Of a stretch of DNA of 64,000 nt, positions 22,264 through 34,043 are shown in pieces. The notes beneath the pieces are model-generated. The model did no database searches. It had not been told where the DNA came from and worked only from the letters and a program-made list of their open reading frames with translations. Every line of letters begins with the position of its first letter. The stretch's first letter is position 1. This DNA is from Achatina immaculata (Eukaryota; Mollusca; Gastropoda; Stylommatophora; Achatinidae), in contig CM019713.1 of the NCBI GenBank assembly GCA_009760885.1, forward strand, positions 80,537,086 through 80,601,085, in the 5' to 3' direction. The position numbers were made by a program, and so were the translations under genes.

Positions 22264-23559
22264 ATGGAGAAAAAAGTGACCACCTCATCAACAGAGCAAC
22301 AGTATGATCTGTTTCTCATTGGAAAGACCGGGTCTGGTAAAAGTTCTACAGGAAACACCATTCTGGGAAGAGAAGCTTTTACAGTTAGCGATTCTACAGC
22401 TTCTGTGACAGAGAAGACCGAACTGGCCTATGACAAGATAGAGAATGACGTGATTGTGAAAGTTATCGATACACCTGGTATTGTAGACACAAGAAAGAGT
22501 AAGGTAGAATGGATGAAAAAAGCTGTGAAAAACTTAAGTGAAGGTTTCAAACATTGTCCTTATGGTTTCCATGCATTGATTCTGGTACTGAAATACGGGG
22601 TTCGATATACACAAGAAGAACAGGACACCATAGCTTTTCTAAAGAGCATGTTTGGGGGAAACTTCATCAAAGATCACTGTATTCTGGTGTTTACAAGCGG
22701 GGAAAACTTTGACTTGTACGCTCGACGCAAAGAAGATCTGACATTTGATGAATGGTGTGAAGATCAGACAGGGGCTCTTAGTGATCTCATCAAGGAATGT
22801 GAAAACAGGGTAGTGCTCTTTCATAACCTGACATCAGAGAAAAGAGAAAAATCGGTTCAAAGATTACTTTCTCTGGTTCAGAATATTGAAAAACGCTACA
22901 GTTATGAAATGTTTGATCAAATTAAAGAGGAGAGAGAAAAGATTATTGTAGCAGCTGGTCTACATCAGCTGAAAGAAAACATCGAGGCAAGGATAGACAT
23001 CATTGTTGGCAAGTTAGACCGTGTTACACAAGATGGTCTGTCCCCTGATTTGCTTCGCAAACATCTTTCTGAGTTTAGAAATGAAGCAGCATTACTGATG
23101 GCAGATATAGAGAGAGAGGATGCAGGGACAAACAAACTCCAGTTCTTGAAGATGACAATTGCTAACATCTTGGATGAGATTGACAGCTATGATTCGAAGA
23201 ACAGACAGACAACATCAGAACTAAGTCAGACTAAGACAAAACGTCTTAAACCGGAGTCTCAGACTCAACCAGATCAGTCCAATGCACAATTTGTGGTTGT
23301 GGGACACGAAGAGCAACCTTATTTTGTGGGACAGTCTGTGACAGTGAGACATTTGGAGCACGAACAACCCACGGAACAACATGTGCATACTAGATACTCG
23401 AAGAAATTTAGCCTCACGGAAACAATGAACTCTCATGAAAAACTAATGCAACAAGTGAAAAATGTAAAGAAAGAACTAAGAAATATACAAAGAGAGAGCA
23501 AATCAGAGATGAATTTGATCAGAAGATATATCGTTAAGCTTTTGATGAAATTGTTGTAA
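22264..23559 (+). CDS. AIG1/GIMAP-type GTPase, gene 1
   Basis: This 431-residue protein is a GTPase of the AIG1/GIMAP family, known in vertebrates for lymphocyte survival and in molluscs as an expanded, immune-responsive family. The GTP-binding boxes are complete: P-loop GKTGSGKSS (20-28), DTPG (69-72), the family's conserved box HALILVLKYGVRYTQEEQ (103-120), the G4-like TSGENFD (144-150) and the G5-like NRVVLFHN (181-188). The C-terminal 240 residues are charged and helical. A Q/T-rich linker lies at about 315-385, then a coiled coil (LMQQVKNVKKELRNIQRES) and a short basic-hydrophobic end (RRYIVKLLMKLL) that could touch membrane. The start has a good context (AAGATGG) and lies 9 bases after the splice acceptor. 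The coding region is one exon. It is flanked by minisatellites on both sides. The role in this animal is inferred from the family. Confidence 0.93.
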   Translation: MEKKVTTSSTEQQYDLFLIGKTGSGKSSTGNTILGREAFTVSDSTASVTEKTELAYDKIENDVIVKVIDTPGIVDTRKSKVEWMKKAVKNLSEGFKHCPYGFHALILVLKYGVRYTQEEQDTIAFLKSMFGGNFIKDHCILVFTSGENFDLYARRKEDLTFDEWCEDQTGALSDLIKECENRVVLFHNLTSEKREKSVQRLLSLVQNIEKRYSYEMFDQIKEEREKIIVAAGLHQLKENIEARIDIIVGKLDRVTQDGLSPDLLRKHLSEFRNEAALLMADIEREDAGTNKLQFLKMTIANILDEIDSYDSKNRQTTSELSQTKTKRLKPESQTQPDQSNAQFVVVGHEEQPYFVGQSVTVRHLEHEQPTEQHVHTRYSKKFSLTETMNSHEKLMQQVKNVKKELRNIQRESKSEMNLIRRYIVKLLMKLL

Positions 23560-23737
23560 AATATCAGGTTCATCATGAAAAAATACATGGACTGGCAGTA
23601 AAAATAACACTGCATTACGTTATTTTAACAAATTACAAGTTCAGTTTAACGTTTTGAGATGTTAACTAACTCCTATCTTCCACCTGCCAGTAAAGACTTT
23701 TATTTTTATAACTGTGAAATTTTCACAGTAATTCTTG

Positions 23738-24345
23738 AAACATAAATTCTATACAGTGTCAGCCACATCAAGTTCTTGAAACATAAAACTCAGTGTAGTG
23801 TGAGCCACATCAAGTTCTTAAAACATAAAACTCAGCATAGTGTCAGCCACACCAAGTTCTTAAAACATACAACTCAGTGTAGTGTGAGCCACACCAAGTT
23901 CTTAAAACATAAAACTAAGTGTAGTGTGAGCCACATCAAGTTCTTAAAACATAAAACTCAGTGTAGTGTGAGCCACACCAAGTTCTTAAAACATAAAACT
24001 CAGTGTAGTGTGAGCCACACCAAGTTCTTAAAACATAAAACTAAGTGTAGTGTGAGCCACACTAAGTTCTTAAAACATAAAACTCTGTGTAGTGTGAGCC
24101 ACACCAAGTTCTTAAAACATAAAACTAAGTGTAATGTGAGCCACATCAAGTTCTTAAAACATGAAACTCAGCATAGTGTCAGCCACACCAAGTTCTTAAA
24201 ACATAAACCTCAGCGTAGTGTGAGGTATACTAAGTTCTTGAAATATAAATCTCAGTGTAGTGTCAGGCACAACAGGTTCTTGAAACAGAAATCTCAGTTT
24301 AGTGTCAGCCACATAAGATTCTTCCCAAACAAAAGAACAAATAGA
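23738..24345 (+). repeat. 42-bp minisatellite, about 14 units
   Basis: Begins about 180 bp after the stop of GIMAP-like gene 1. Units are 42 bp, and the + strand is open for 192 codons as a 14-residue repeat of type HKTQCSVSHTKFLK. There is no unique sequence beyond a few residues at either end, so I do not call a gene. It may lie in the 3' UTR of the GIMAP transcript. Confidence 0.92.
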
Positions 24346-24429
24346 AGACATTGATTCAAGGACGTTGAACTTAAATATTACGCTGGGCTACACAACTCGT
24401 ATTCATAAAAATGTTTTTTTTTTATTTCG

Positions 24430-27400
24430 TATTGAATCTGTAGGTTTTTATTGTGCTAAATCTGTATGTTTTCATTGTGCTGAATCTGTACGTTTTCATT
24501 GTGCTGAATCTGTACGTTTTTAGTTTGCTGAATCTGTAGGTTTTTAGTGTGCTGAATCTGTACGTTTTCATTGTGCTGAATCTGTAGGTTTTTAGTTTGC
24601 TGAATCTGTAGGTTTTTAGTGTGCTGAATCTGTATGGTTTCTAATGTGCTGAATCTGTAGGTTTTTAGTGCGCTGAATATGTAGGTTTTTAGTGTGCTGA
24701 ATCTATAGGTTTTTATTGTGCTGAATCTGTAGGTTTTTAGTGTGCTGAATATGTAGGTTTTTAGTGTGCTGAAACTGTAGGTTTATTGTGTGCTGAATCT
24801 GTAGGTTTATAGTGTGCTGAATCTGTAGGTTTTTAGTGTGTTGAATCTGTAGGTTTTTAGTGTGCTGAATCTGTAGGTTTTTAGTGTGCTGAATCTGTAG
24901 GTTTTTAGTGTGCTGAATATGTAGGTTTTTAGTGTGCTGAAACTGTAGGTTTATTGTGTGCTGAATCTGTAGGTTTATAGGGTGCTGAATCTGTACGTTT
25001 CTAGTGTGCTGAATCTGTATGTTTTTAGTGTGCTGAATCTGTAGGTTTTTAGTGTGCTGAATCTGTATGTTTTTAGTGTGCTGAATGTGTATGTTTTTAG
25101 TGTGCTGAATCTGTAGGTTTATAGTGTGCTGAATCTGTAGGTTTATAGTGTGCTGAATCTGTAGGTTTTTAGTGTGCTGAATCTTTATGTATTTAGGGTG
25201 GTGAATCTGTAGGTTTTTAGTGTGCTGAATGTGTAGGTTTTTAGTGTTCTGAATGTGTATTTTATTAGTGTGCTGAATGTGTAGGTTTTTAGTGTGTTGA
25301 ATCTGTAGGTTTTTAGTGTGTTGAATCTGTATGTGTTGAATCTGTAGGTTTTTAGTACACTGAATTTGTATGTTTTTAGTTTGCTGAATCTGTAGTTTAT
25401 TAGTGTTCTGAATATGTAGGTTTTTAGTGTACTTAATCTGTAGGTTTTTAGTGTTCTGAATATCTAGGATTTTAGTGTGCGGAATCTGTAGGTTTTTAGT
25501 GTTCTTAATCTGTAGGTTATTAGTGTTGCGGAATCTGTAGGTTTTTAGTGTTCTGAATATGTAGGTTTTTAGTGTGCTGAATCTGAAGGTTTTCTTTGTG
25601 CTGAATATGTAGGTTTTTAGTGTGCTGAATATGTAGGTTTTTAGTTTGTTGAATCTGTAGGTTTTTAGTGTTCTGAACATGTAGGTTTTTAGTGTGCTGA
25701 ATATGTAGGTTTTTAGTGTTCTGAATATGTAGGTTTTTAGTGTTGCGGAATCTGTAGGTTTTTAGTGTTCTGAATATGTAGGTTTTTAGTGTGCTGAATC
25801 TGAAGGTTTTCTTTGTGCTGAATATGTAGGTTTTTAGTGTGCCGAATCTGTATGTTTTTAGTGTCCTGAATATGTAGGTTTTTAGTGTGTTGAATCTGTA
25901 GTTTTTTAGTGTGCTGAATCTGTAGGTTTTTAGTGTGCTGAATCTGTAGGTTTTTAGTGTGCTGAATATGTAGGTTTTTAGTGTGCTGAAACTGTAGGTT
26001 TATTGTGTGCTGAATATGTAGGTTTTTAGTGTGCTGAAACTGTAGGTTTATTGTGTGCTGAATCTGTACGTTTCTAGTGTGCTGAATCTGTATGTTTTTA
26101 GTGTGCTGAATCTGTAGGTTTTTAGTGTGCTGAATCTGTATGTTTTTAGTGTGCTGAATCTGTATGTTTTTAGTGTGCTGAATCTGTAGGTTTATAGTGT
26201 GCTGAATCTGTAGGTTTATAGTGTGCTGAATCTGTAGGTTTTTAGTGTGCTGAATCTTTATGTATTTAGGGTGGTGAATCTGTAGGTTTTTAGTGTGCTG
26301 AATCTGTATGTTTTTAGTGTGCTAAATCTGTAGTTTTTTAGTGTGCTGAATCTGTAGGTTTTCATTGTACTGAATCTGTAGGTTTTTAGTATTCTGAATA
26401 TGTAGGTTTTTAGTGTGCTGAATCTGTATGTTTTTAGTGTGTAGAATATGTAGGTTTTTAGTGTGTTGAATCTGTAGTTTTTTAGTGTGCTGAATCTGTA
26501 GGTTTTTAGTGTGCTGAATCTGTAGGTTTTTAGTGTGCTGAATATGTAGGTTTTTAGTGTGCTGAAACTGTAGGTTTATTGTGTGCTGAATATGTAGGTT
26601 TTTAGTGTGCTGAAACTGTAGGTTTATTGTGTGCTGAATCTGTACGTTTCTAGTGTGCTGAATCTGTATGTTTTTAGTGTGCTGAATCTGTAGGTTTTTA
26701 GTGTGCTGAATCTGTATGTTTTTAGTGTGCTGAATGTGTATGTTTTTAGTGTGCTGAATCTGTAGGTTTATAGTGTGCTGAATCTGTAGGTTTATAGTGT
26801 GCTGAATCTGTAGGTTTTTAGTGTGCTGAATCTTTATGTATTTAGGGTGGTGAATCTGTAGGTTTTTAGTGTGCTGAATCTGTATGTTTTTAGTGTGCTA
26901 AATCTGTAGTTTTTTAGTGTGCTGAATCTGTAGGTTTTCATTGTACTGAATCTGTAGGTTTTTAGTATTCTGAATATGTAGGTTTTTAGTGTGCTGAATC
27001 TGTATGTTTTTAGTGTGTAGAATCTGTAGGTTTTTAGTGTGCTGAATATGTAGTTTTTTAGTGTGCTGAATATGTAGGTTTTTAGTATGCTGAATCTGTA
27101 TATTTTTAGTGTGCTGAATCTGTAGGTTTTTAGTGTGCTGAATCTGTAGTTTTTTAGTGTGCTGAATCTGTAGGTTTTTAGTGTGCTGAATCTCTAGGTT
27201 TTTAGTGTGCTGAATCTCTAGGTTTTTATTGTGCTGAATCTGTATGTTTTTAGTGTGCTGAAAATGTAGGTTTTCATTGTACTGAATCTGTAGGTTTATA
27301 GTCTGCTGAATATGTATGTTTTTTGTGTGCTGAATCTGTAGGTTTTATTGTGCTGAATCTGTAGGTTTTTAGTGTGCTGAATATGTAGGTTTTTAGTGTG

Positions 27401-27530
27401 CTGAATCTGTATGTTTTTAGTGTGCTGAATCTGTATGTTTTTAGTGTACTGAATCTGTATGTTTTACTGTGCTGAATCTGTATGTTTTTAGTGTGCTGAA
27501 TCTGTAGGCTTTTAGTGTTCTGAATCTGTA
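24430..27530 (+). repeat. 24-bp minisatellite, about 129 units, with higher-order structure
   Basis: About 3.1 kb of 24-bp units around GTGTGCTGAATCTGTAGGTT. A rare variant string (ATCTTTATGTATTTAGGGTG) recurs at 25181, 26254 and 26830. The last two are 576 bp apart, exactly 24 units, and neighbouring variant units repeat in the same order, so blocks of 24 units were duplicated. The - strand is open for 325 codons (IQHTKNLQ repeats), a by-product of the period. Confidence 0.95.
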
Positions 27531-28803
27531 AATTACTTCAGATCTTCTCCACCAGGTAAAGTTTTCATGCACACCGCTCGAGACATTTTTGGGCGATATG
27601 AAAACAGTGTAGAAAGTACACTGAGCTTAATTCTATAACATGAATGAGACAAATAATTAATCTGTAAAAGTATCTGAATAAATTCATCACCACTTCTCAT
27701 TTAGGATGTTAATCGTAGTCAAAAGCTTTTTTTTCTTTTGCCACTGAAAATGTGCTTTTTGCTTTTCTTTTGTTGTAAGAGGCTTCTGGATTTTCACGGT
27801 GTTGCTAAAACGGTGAGACAATTAGATTTGACTGTTAACTTGTAATAGAGCTTCATACTTTGAAAGTGTTGTGTCTGCTGCCTAAAATTATGAGTTCCTG
27901 TTACTCTCTCCTCTTGTTGCTACCTTATAAATGCTTCGATGTTGAGCCAAGTTTGTAAAATCTGTTGCTTAACTACTCGCACCGCAACACAACAAGAACA
28001 CCCGTCTCTCCACAAACTACAGCAGAACACCAAGTAATAACTGTACTACACTGAAACCTGCATTCATCAACTTCAACAACATGTAGCATTCCAAAAGGAA
28101 GTAAACAAAGCTACTGCCTAAAAGATATACTGAATAGCACATTTATTAATGGGGAAAAAGATGGATTATATATTGGAGATTGAGTAAAGATCACTGCACA
28201 AGGCAAGAAACAGAACTCAGTGACTGAAAAACTTCCCGGCGAGAGAACATCTTCGCCATATTGGAACAGAGCCATGGTTGAAAATAGGGAAAGTTACATA
28301 ATTACAATTTACAGTGAACACAACTTCACTTCCAACTTCCCAAATGACTGAAATAGCTCAAAACACTGACTAACCCATGACTACCAACTTAGCTCTGACC
28401 TAACCATCTCCTGATCTCTCTAGCTCTCCCCAAGCTATCCCGAGATCCCTTTTTTCCCGCGCTCTAAACAATTTGTATAAATTCCACTATTCATTTTCAG
28501 TCTGCTCTATATTTCAGTAGAAAATCTCATGAAGCACAAAGTTTCTCTAATAAGTTAAATTACTGGAAACTGCTAAATCATTTGTCACGAGCTCTTATCT
28601 TTTTTTTTTTTAATCGTAAGGCTCCACAAGCAAGGGTATTCATTCTATTAATCGTTTATTGAGTACCATTACTGCTTATATACTATCAGTTAGGAGAAAA
28701 TACTATCACATAACATCCAGCAATAGTCTCCCATCATGTTAACACCCATCATATTAACATCTCATCAACCTTAACATCTTTGTGGACGCTATCTCCTTGC
28801 TCC
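27531..28803. other. Non-genic stretch before the Gypsy element
   Basis: Unique, AT-rich DNA with T or A runs at 27727 and 28601. No open frame or known element is recognised. Confidence 0.3.
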
Positions 28804-28808
28804 TTACT

Positions 28809-29661
28809 AAAACAGATGTCTTTCTTCGTGTACTGTGTACTGTACTTGCTTGTAATACTGAACACTAAACTCGTGTTTGCACACACTCTGTTCTGTACTG
28901 TGCCTATTATGTTTTAACATGAACATTAGGTCCAATGACACGACAGACGTTACATTGGTATACTCCGTGTAACAAGACAACCCAGATAACAATAACCTCA
29001 ACTACACATTAATACACGACATGACCAATTACATGTAATCAACTAACTCAACACCACAGTTGACACTTAACAAGAATCCGATAACAACACGATTCAGCAG
29101 ACACAATTCCGTAAATGTTTAATGATGAAATCCCATTTGTTCGATGTGTGTTGCAATGACGTGGAGTGTAAACTTGATGAGAATAATTAAAAGTGATCAC
29201 AAAACAATATGTTCGGGCGACTAACATCGCCATGGGACCAAGTCAGACATTCAACCTTGACAAAACATACCAACTTCAAAAATTACACATGACTTTCAAT
29301 CTGACATTACTACGTTGTCCAAATCGAAGAAATCAAACACACAATCTACATGACTTCTACAACATTCGTCCTAAAAAGAACAATCTATCAACTACAACAA
29401 TTTGTCCTAAAAAGGACAGTCCATCTAGACTTACATACTGAACTAAAAAATCTCTACATCCCTTACTAGAATTAAAACACCACAACCTGTCACTACAACA
29501 TTCTGACCCAAACTGTTCCCTCAAACTCGTTCATACATCCCGCCTATCAGAATCCACGTGACTCAGTTCTCACTCGGAACACGAGATACCTTCTCCGTGT
29601 TTAGCATAAACAGATCAGGGTTTCTCACAAAACAATCTGTACAGAATAACATTCTGTTACA
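28809..29661 (-). repeat. 3' LTR of the Gypsy element
   Basis: 853 bp, matching the other LTR over its two ends. It carries about 405 bp (roughly 28857-29262) absent from the 5' LTR, plus a small duplication of the GTCCTAAAAAGGACA type. Its start TGTAACAGAATG is at 29661. Confidence 0.85.
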
Positions 29662-29778
29662 GAATATATCCGCAACCCCTAAAACTAGATATTTGGCCAT
29701 CAAATATCTGCAGAAAAAAACTAACTTTAACAAATAACTCTCACTAGAGGTGAGCTATAAACTCTCGATCAAAGCTGG

Positions 29779-31494
29779 TTATGCAGCTACATAAATTTCG
29801 TGCACGCACAATTTGTACAAAAAAGTACGTTGAACATTTGTGGTGCGAAACATATATATATATATTGGCAGTGCCGCACGTTCATTGTAGCTCGCTTTCT
29901 GTCTGGAGCGAGACTTATTTAACTGGCGAAATACTTGAAGGAACGTACGGTGCTGTTGCATCAACCTGATCTCCGTAGGGTCCTCCCCATAGTACTGAAA
30001 ATGGGGGTGCAACAAATTATCCAGGGGTAGCCGAGGGTGCCTACCGTATATAAAGGGAGACACCCCAGTACTTTCATCCGTGTTCATACGAATGGCCCCC
30101 ACTGCCATTGGTAAGAACACATCCCACATCTGTGGAATCTCGTGCACATGCTTGGACAAAATGTCAAGGAGGGTGCGATGCATCCTTTCATTCCTGGCGT
30201 TGCTCTGTGGGTGATACAAGGCCGTAGTAACATGTTGAACATGGAGCTGTTTGAACAGTTGGCTCAACGAATGATTCACAAACTCAGCCCCATTGTCCGT
30301 TACCACTACAGATGGCGTGGAGTGACGCGGGATTATCCGCTGCAACAATACCTCAGCCACCGTGTGGGCTGTCTTGTCTGGTACTGGGAAACATTCTGGC
30401 CATAGAGTTAGCCAATCTACGACATGAAGGATGTATTTATTTCCAGTCAAGGTCAGCGGATACGGACCTGAGAAATCCAACGAGATCTTTTGAAACGGAA
30501 AGCATGGAATGTCTGTCTCTTGGAGCGGTGCATTCTTGTGGAGAATATTGCGTTCTCGACAACGGCCACAAGACTCTACATGTTGGTAGCAATCCTGAAA
30601 CATGTTGGGCCAATAATAACGAGAAGCCAACGCAGAATACACCTTGTCGCGACCCATATGTCCATTTTCTTCGTGGAATTGTAACAACATATGAGATCGG
30701 AGATGGCTAGGAACGTACAATCTCAATCGTGCCTCCGGTTCATCAGGCTTAGAAAGAAAATATACTCTGCCCTGATGTAACATGAAGTTCTTATACTTTG
30801 TGGCACTAGTTCCTGCTGCTTCAAGAGACGCTTTGATTTTGGCTATTTCAGGATCTCGTCCCTGCTCAGACACTAGATCAAAGCGATCTATGTCAAGGAG
30901 GGGTTCCTCAGATTCTGTATCGGAGGGGATAAACCCTCTGTAGTAATCAAATGGATAGCGATTTGCATTTATCACCGCCATCTCTTTGGCATTTTCACAG
31001 AGTTCCTCATCTTCCGTAACTACCAAAGGTTCTGGATTATTTATCCGGGAAAGGAGGTCAGACGAAAAATTTCGACAACCTTTGATGTATTGGAACTCCA
31101 TATCCAAGCAGCAGAGATTCAACATCCATCGCTGCACCCTGGCATTCTGAATCTCCTGTTTGCTGATAAATGCGTCCACCAAGGGTCTATGGTCAGTCTT
31201 CACAGAGAAGTGTCTATTTGCCAGAAAATATCTCAACTTCTGCGTGGCGTAATGGACGGCATACGCTTCTCTCTCGAAAGTAGACCACGTGATCTGAGAG
31301 CGCGACAGCTTCTGCGAAAGGAAATATAATGGCTCTTCAACTGAGAGTCCATCAGAAGAGGAAGCTGTCTGCACCAAACAGGCTCCAACCGCAACATTTG
31401 AGGCATCTGTATACAAGGTAAGTGGCTTCTGCAAATCAGGATGGGAGAGAAGCAGTACCTTCGCAAGGTGATCCTTCAGAGACTCAAACGCCAT
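29779..31494 (-). pseudogene. Gypsy pol, RNase H and integrase
   Basis: An open frame of 571 residues. RNase H is seen as LTLYTDASNVAVGACLVQ (first catalytic Asp) with TFEREAYAVHYATQKLRYFL and KTDHRPLVDAF. The integrase zinc finger is FHEENGHMGRDKV to CGRCRERN (His-His-Cys-Cys). The core triad is visible as SLDFSGPY, VVTDNGAEFVN and SNARNERMHRTL. The usual GVSPFIYGRHPRLP motif follows. The N-terminal connection to RT is lost by a frameshift near 31500-31540, so this is the tail of a broken polyprotein and the ATG at 31494 is not a real start. The last 25 residues look shifted, because normal pol C-terminal sequence is replaced by low-complexity residues over a TA run. Confidence 0.85.
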
Positions 31495-31540
31495 TTGACA
31501 GACTGGAGAGCATTTGAACCTATGACCCCTATGAGGTCTA

Positions 31541-31957
31541 CTATGGTAGCCAAATTTCCGAAAAATGGGGAATGAAACGTCGATAATAACTACACGTCCC
31601 CAGAAAAGAGCGCACCTCCTTCACATTCAAAGGAGACGGCATTTCGGCAATGCCTCGGACCTTCTCAGGATCAGGAGATATGCCTGATTGGCTGATGATA
31701 TAACCGAGATACTTTGTCTCAGAGGCTGCAAAGTGGCATTTTGATTGCCTTAGCTTCAGCTTGTGTTCGCGCAACTGGTTGAATATCGCCTGAAGATCGC
31801 AAACAAGGTCTTCTATCGTTCCATCAGTGAACACCAGTATATCGTCAATATAGGCTTGTGCAAACTTTCCTAAGCCTTGTAATACTGTGTCCATGAGTGC
31901 GACAAAGGTAGATGGTGTCCCTTTTAAACCAAAGCTCATGAATTGAAACGGAAACAA
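31541..31957 (-). pseudogene. Gypsy pol, reverse transcriptase second half
   Basis: Contains FMSFGLKGTPSTFVALMD and the catalytic box AYIDDILVFTD, then LKLRQSKCHFAASETKYLGY and the start of the connection domain (FLGTCSYYRRFIPHFSEI). The frame is separated from the first half of RT by a shift near 31950 and from RNase H by one near 31540. Confidence 0.85.
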
Positions 31958-33024
31958 CCAAGATGACAGCTAAAAGCTGACTTCTGCTGAGCGTCTTTGG
32001 ACAAGGGAATGCGCCAAAAGCCACATCGAGCATCCAAAGTGCTGAAAAATGTGGCTTTTCCTATCGTGCTCAGGATATATTCAATGCGTGGCAATGGATA
32101 TGACAATGAACGTGTCACAGCATTGAGTGCACGGTAGTCGCAACAGAAACGATGCGTATCATCTTTCTTAGTCACCAAGACAACTGGTGATGACCACTCT
32201 GAGATCGTGCGGGAAATGATTCCGTCACGCAACATATTCTCGACGGCCTTCTCTATCACCTCTCTACTCGCCAACGGAGTGCGGTAGGGTTTCCTGGAGA
32301 TTGGCGGATGATCGTCTGTATCAATCTCCATCTGCACTGTCGAGGTATGAGAAATCTCGGAATCCGTCAAGGCAAAGACATCCTTGTTCTGTGTCAACAA
32401 CCTGGATATTATGTCCTTGTGCACATCAGGACAGTGAACTTGTCGAACGATAGTCTCAGAACGACTTTCAGTTGTTGACTCCTCAGTACCAGAATCTTGC
32501 TGGATAGAGTCAACTGACTCTGTGAGTGGTGTCAATTTACCAAGAACACATCCACGCTTCAGCTCGATGTGTTTGCTCGAATGATTAATTACTGTCAACA
32601 CGGGATAGTGATTAGTGTGCAGCTCACATACTGAGTCTACCAGTTCTATCTCCGGTTGTGACAGTAAGAATGGTGTCTCAATACCCTGAACCATATAAGA
32701 ACTTCCAGGGAGAAAATATGGTTGGGCTTTCAGTTTAAGAGGAATAAGACTGACTGAACGTGGAGAAAGAAGAGAAGAACGCTGGACACGTAGAATAGAA
32801 GCAATGTATGCATCTAACTCTAAAGGAATCTTCTTGTTATGTATGTTTAGTGTATTAGATTTGTAATCTATGACAGCGCCAGAACGAGATAAAAAATCAC
32901 GCCCCAGAATGGCGGAACGGTTCATGTTGCGAACCACATAAAAGCAATGAGAAACAGCGAACCACATAAAAGCAATGAGAAACACTGACTCCAGCAATAG
33001 AGATAGGTAGGTAAACTCTGCCAA
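31936..33024 (-). pseudogene. Gypsy pol, protease end, linker and RT first half
   Basis: An open frame of 362 residues. It begins inside the protease (RSAILGRDFLSRSGAVIDY is the second conserved protease motif), passes through a variable linker, and enters RT with PPISRKPYRTPLASREVIEK, GIISRTISEWSSPVVLVTKK, RFCCDYRALNAVT and motif A FSTLDARCGFWRIPL. It ends at a frameshift in the SAFSCHLG region. The first 30 residues are an artefact of a 28-bp duplication. Confidence 0.85.
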
Positions 33025-33310
33025 GTACTCTCATGGAAGCTGCAGTAACAGTCTGCAGAGTAATTCTAGCAGGTAAGAGCTTAGGAGCAGAACGTAAGGA
33101 TCTGTATACAGAATCATTGATAAGACAGACACTAGCTCCTGTGTCTAACAATGCTCTAATTCTAAAAGTACCAATAGAAACAAGGACAGAAGTAGGAGTT
33201 GAGGGATTCACAGCCACTGAGAGTAGTGGTGTAGCATGCGAAAATGAGACAGAGTGTTTGGCAGACCTAGATGGTGTAAAGATACGGTCAGATACATGGG
33301 AGCTATTCAT
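32897..33310 (-). pseudogene. Gypsy aspartic protease, first half
   Basis: Contains the active-site motif ALLDTGASVCLIND and continues through LGRVYLPISIAGVSVSHCFY. It then runs into a 28-bp tandem duplication (about 32928-32985) that shifts the frame, so the flap and the ILGRDFL motif lie in the neighbouring frame. Retropepsins work as dimers; this one cannot be made intact. Confidence 0.85.
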
Positions 33311-33339
33311 GCGCCGACTTGTCAGTTTAAATGTGCACG

Positions 33340-33530
33340 ATCTTTTCTCACACTCTGCCTACAGAATCTGGCTATATGACCCTGCCTACAGAATCTGGCT
33401 ATATGACCCTGCCTACAGAATCTGGCTATATGACCCTGCCTACAGAATCTGGCTATATGACCCTGCCTACAGAATCTGGCTATATGACCCTGCCTACAGA
33501 ATCTGGCTATATGACCCTGCTTTCCACAAT
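33340..33530 (-). repeat. 27-bp repeat amplifying a gag zinc knuckle
   Basis: Read on the - strand, SCYNCGKQGHIARFCRQ is a CCHC zinc knuckle. The 27-bp segment for GHIARFCRQ is then repeated in frame about six times before the sequence moves on (about VRKDRAH). The units are almost identical, so the expansion is recent. Extra copies add His and Cys but not the first Cys pair, so they would not form complete knuckles. Confidence 0.9.
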
Positions 33531-34043
33531 TGTAACAAGATCTAGTGTCTCGTGGTTGTGTACTCGAAGGTTTAGCCCTTCTGGTATTAGACTCTGGTGG
33601 TCTGTCCTACCTTCTTCCAAGTGTGAAGGTGGCAGTCGAGAGTTCACCTGATGAGAGGCTAGCGTATGCCAGGCCTCCTGAGGAGTCTGTCTAGTAGAGG
33701 CTAACGTATGCCAGGCCTCCTGATGAGTCTGCAGCACCCCGTATCGTGCTTGTAAGACAAACACAAACTCCTTCCATGACTCTTGAACCTGGAGACGCTG
33801 TTTGACGAACTTAGCCAGCGAACCTGTGGTGCGTAAATACACCAACATCTTCTTATTTGGCGTATCAGCATTTCGGATGTCCATAAGCTTATCAAGCTCA
33901 TCCAGCCATGGTTTCAATTTTGCTGGGTCCCCGACGAATCTTTGTACATCTGACATGAGAAAACCTCAAGTCATTGCTGACTTGGGACAGGGTATCTTGC
34001 AATATCTCCAGCAAATTTGACGTGGATAGAGCTGAAGCCATCG
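33507..34043 (-). pseudogene. Gypsy gag
   Basis: The likely start is the ATG at about 34041 (MASALSTSNLLEILQDTLSQ). A frameshift near 33960 moves into the 149-residue frame beginning MSDVQRFVGDPAKLKPWLDE, which continues with LVYLRTTGSLAKFVKQRL and WKEFVFVLQARYG, typical of Gypsy gag. A tandem duplication of about 39 bp repeats QEAWHTLAS (33655-33735). A second shift before the knuckle ends the frame at 33507. The protein would form the particle shell and bind RNA; it is broken. Confidence 0.75.

Noticed and set aside
23776..24354. 192-codon frame downstream of GIMAP-like gene 1
   Set aside because: Consists only of 14-residue repeats; it could be transcribed as 3' UTR but there is no evidence of a protein.
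24703..25680. 325-codon frame of IQHTKNLQ repeats
   Set aside because: Shadow of the 24-bp array with no unique sequence attached.
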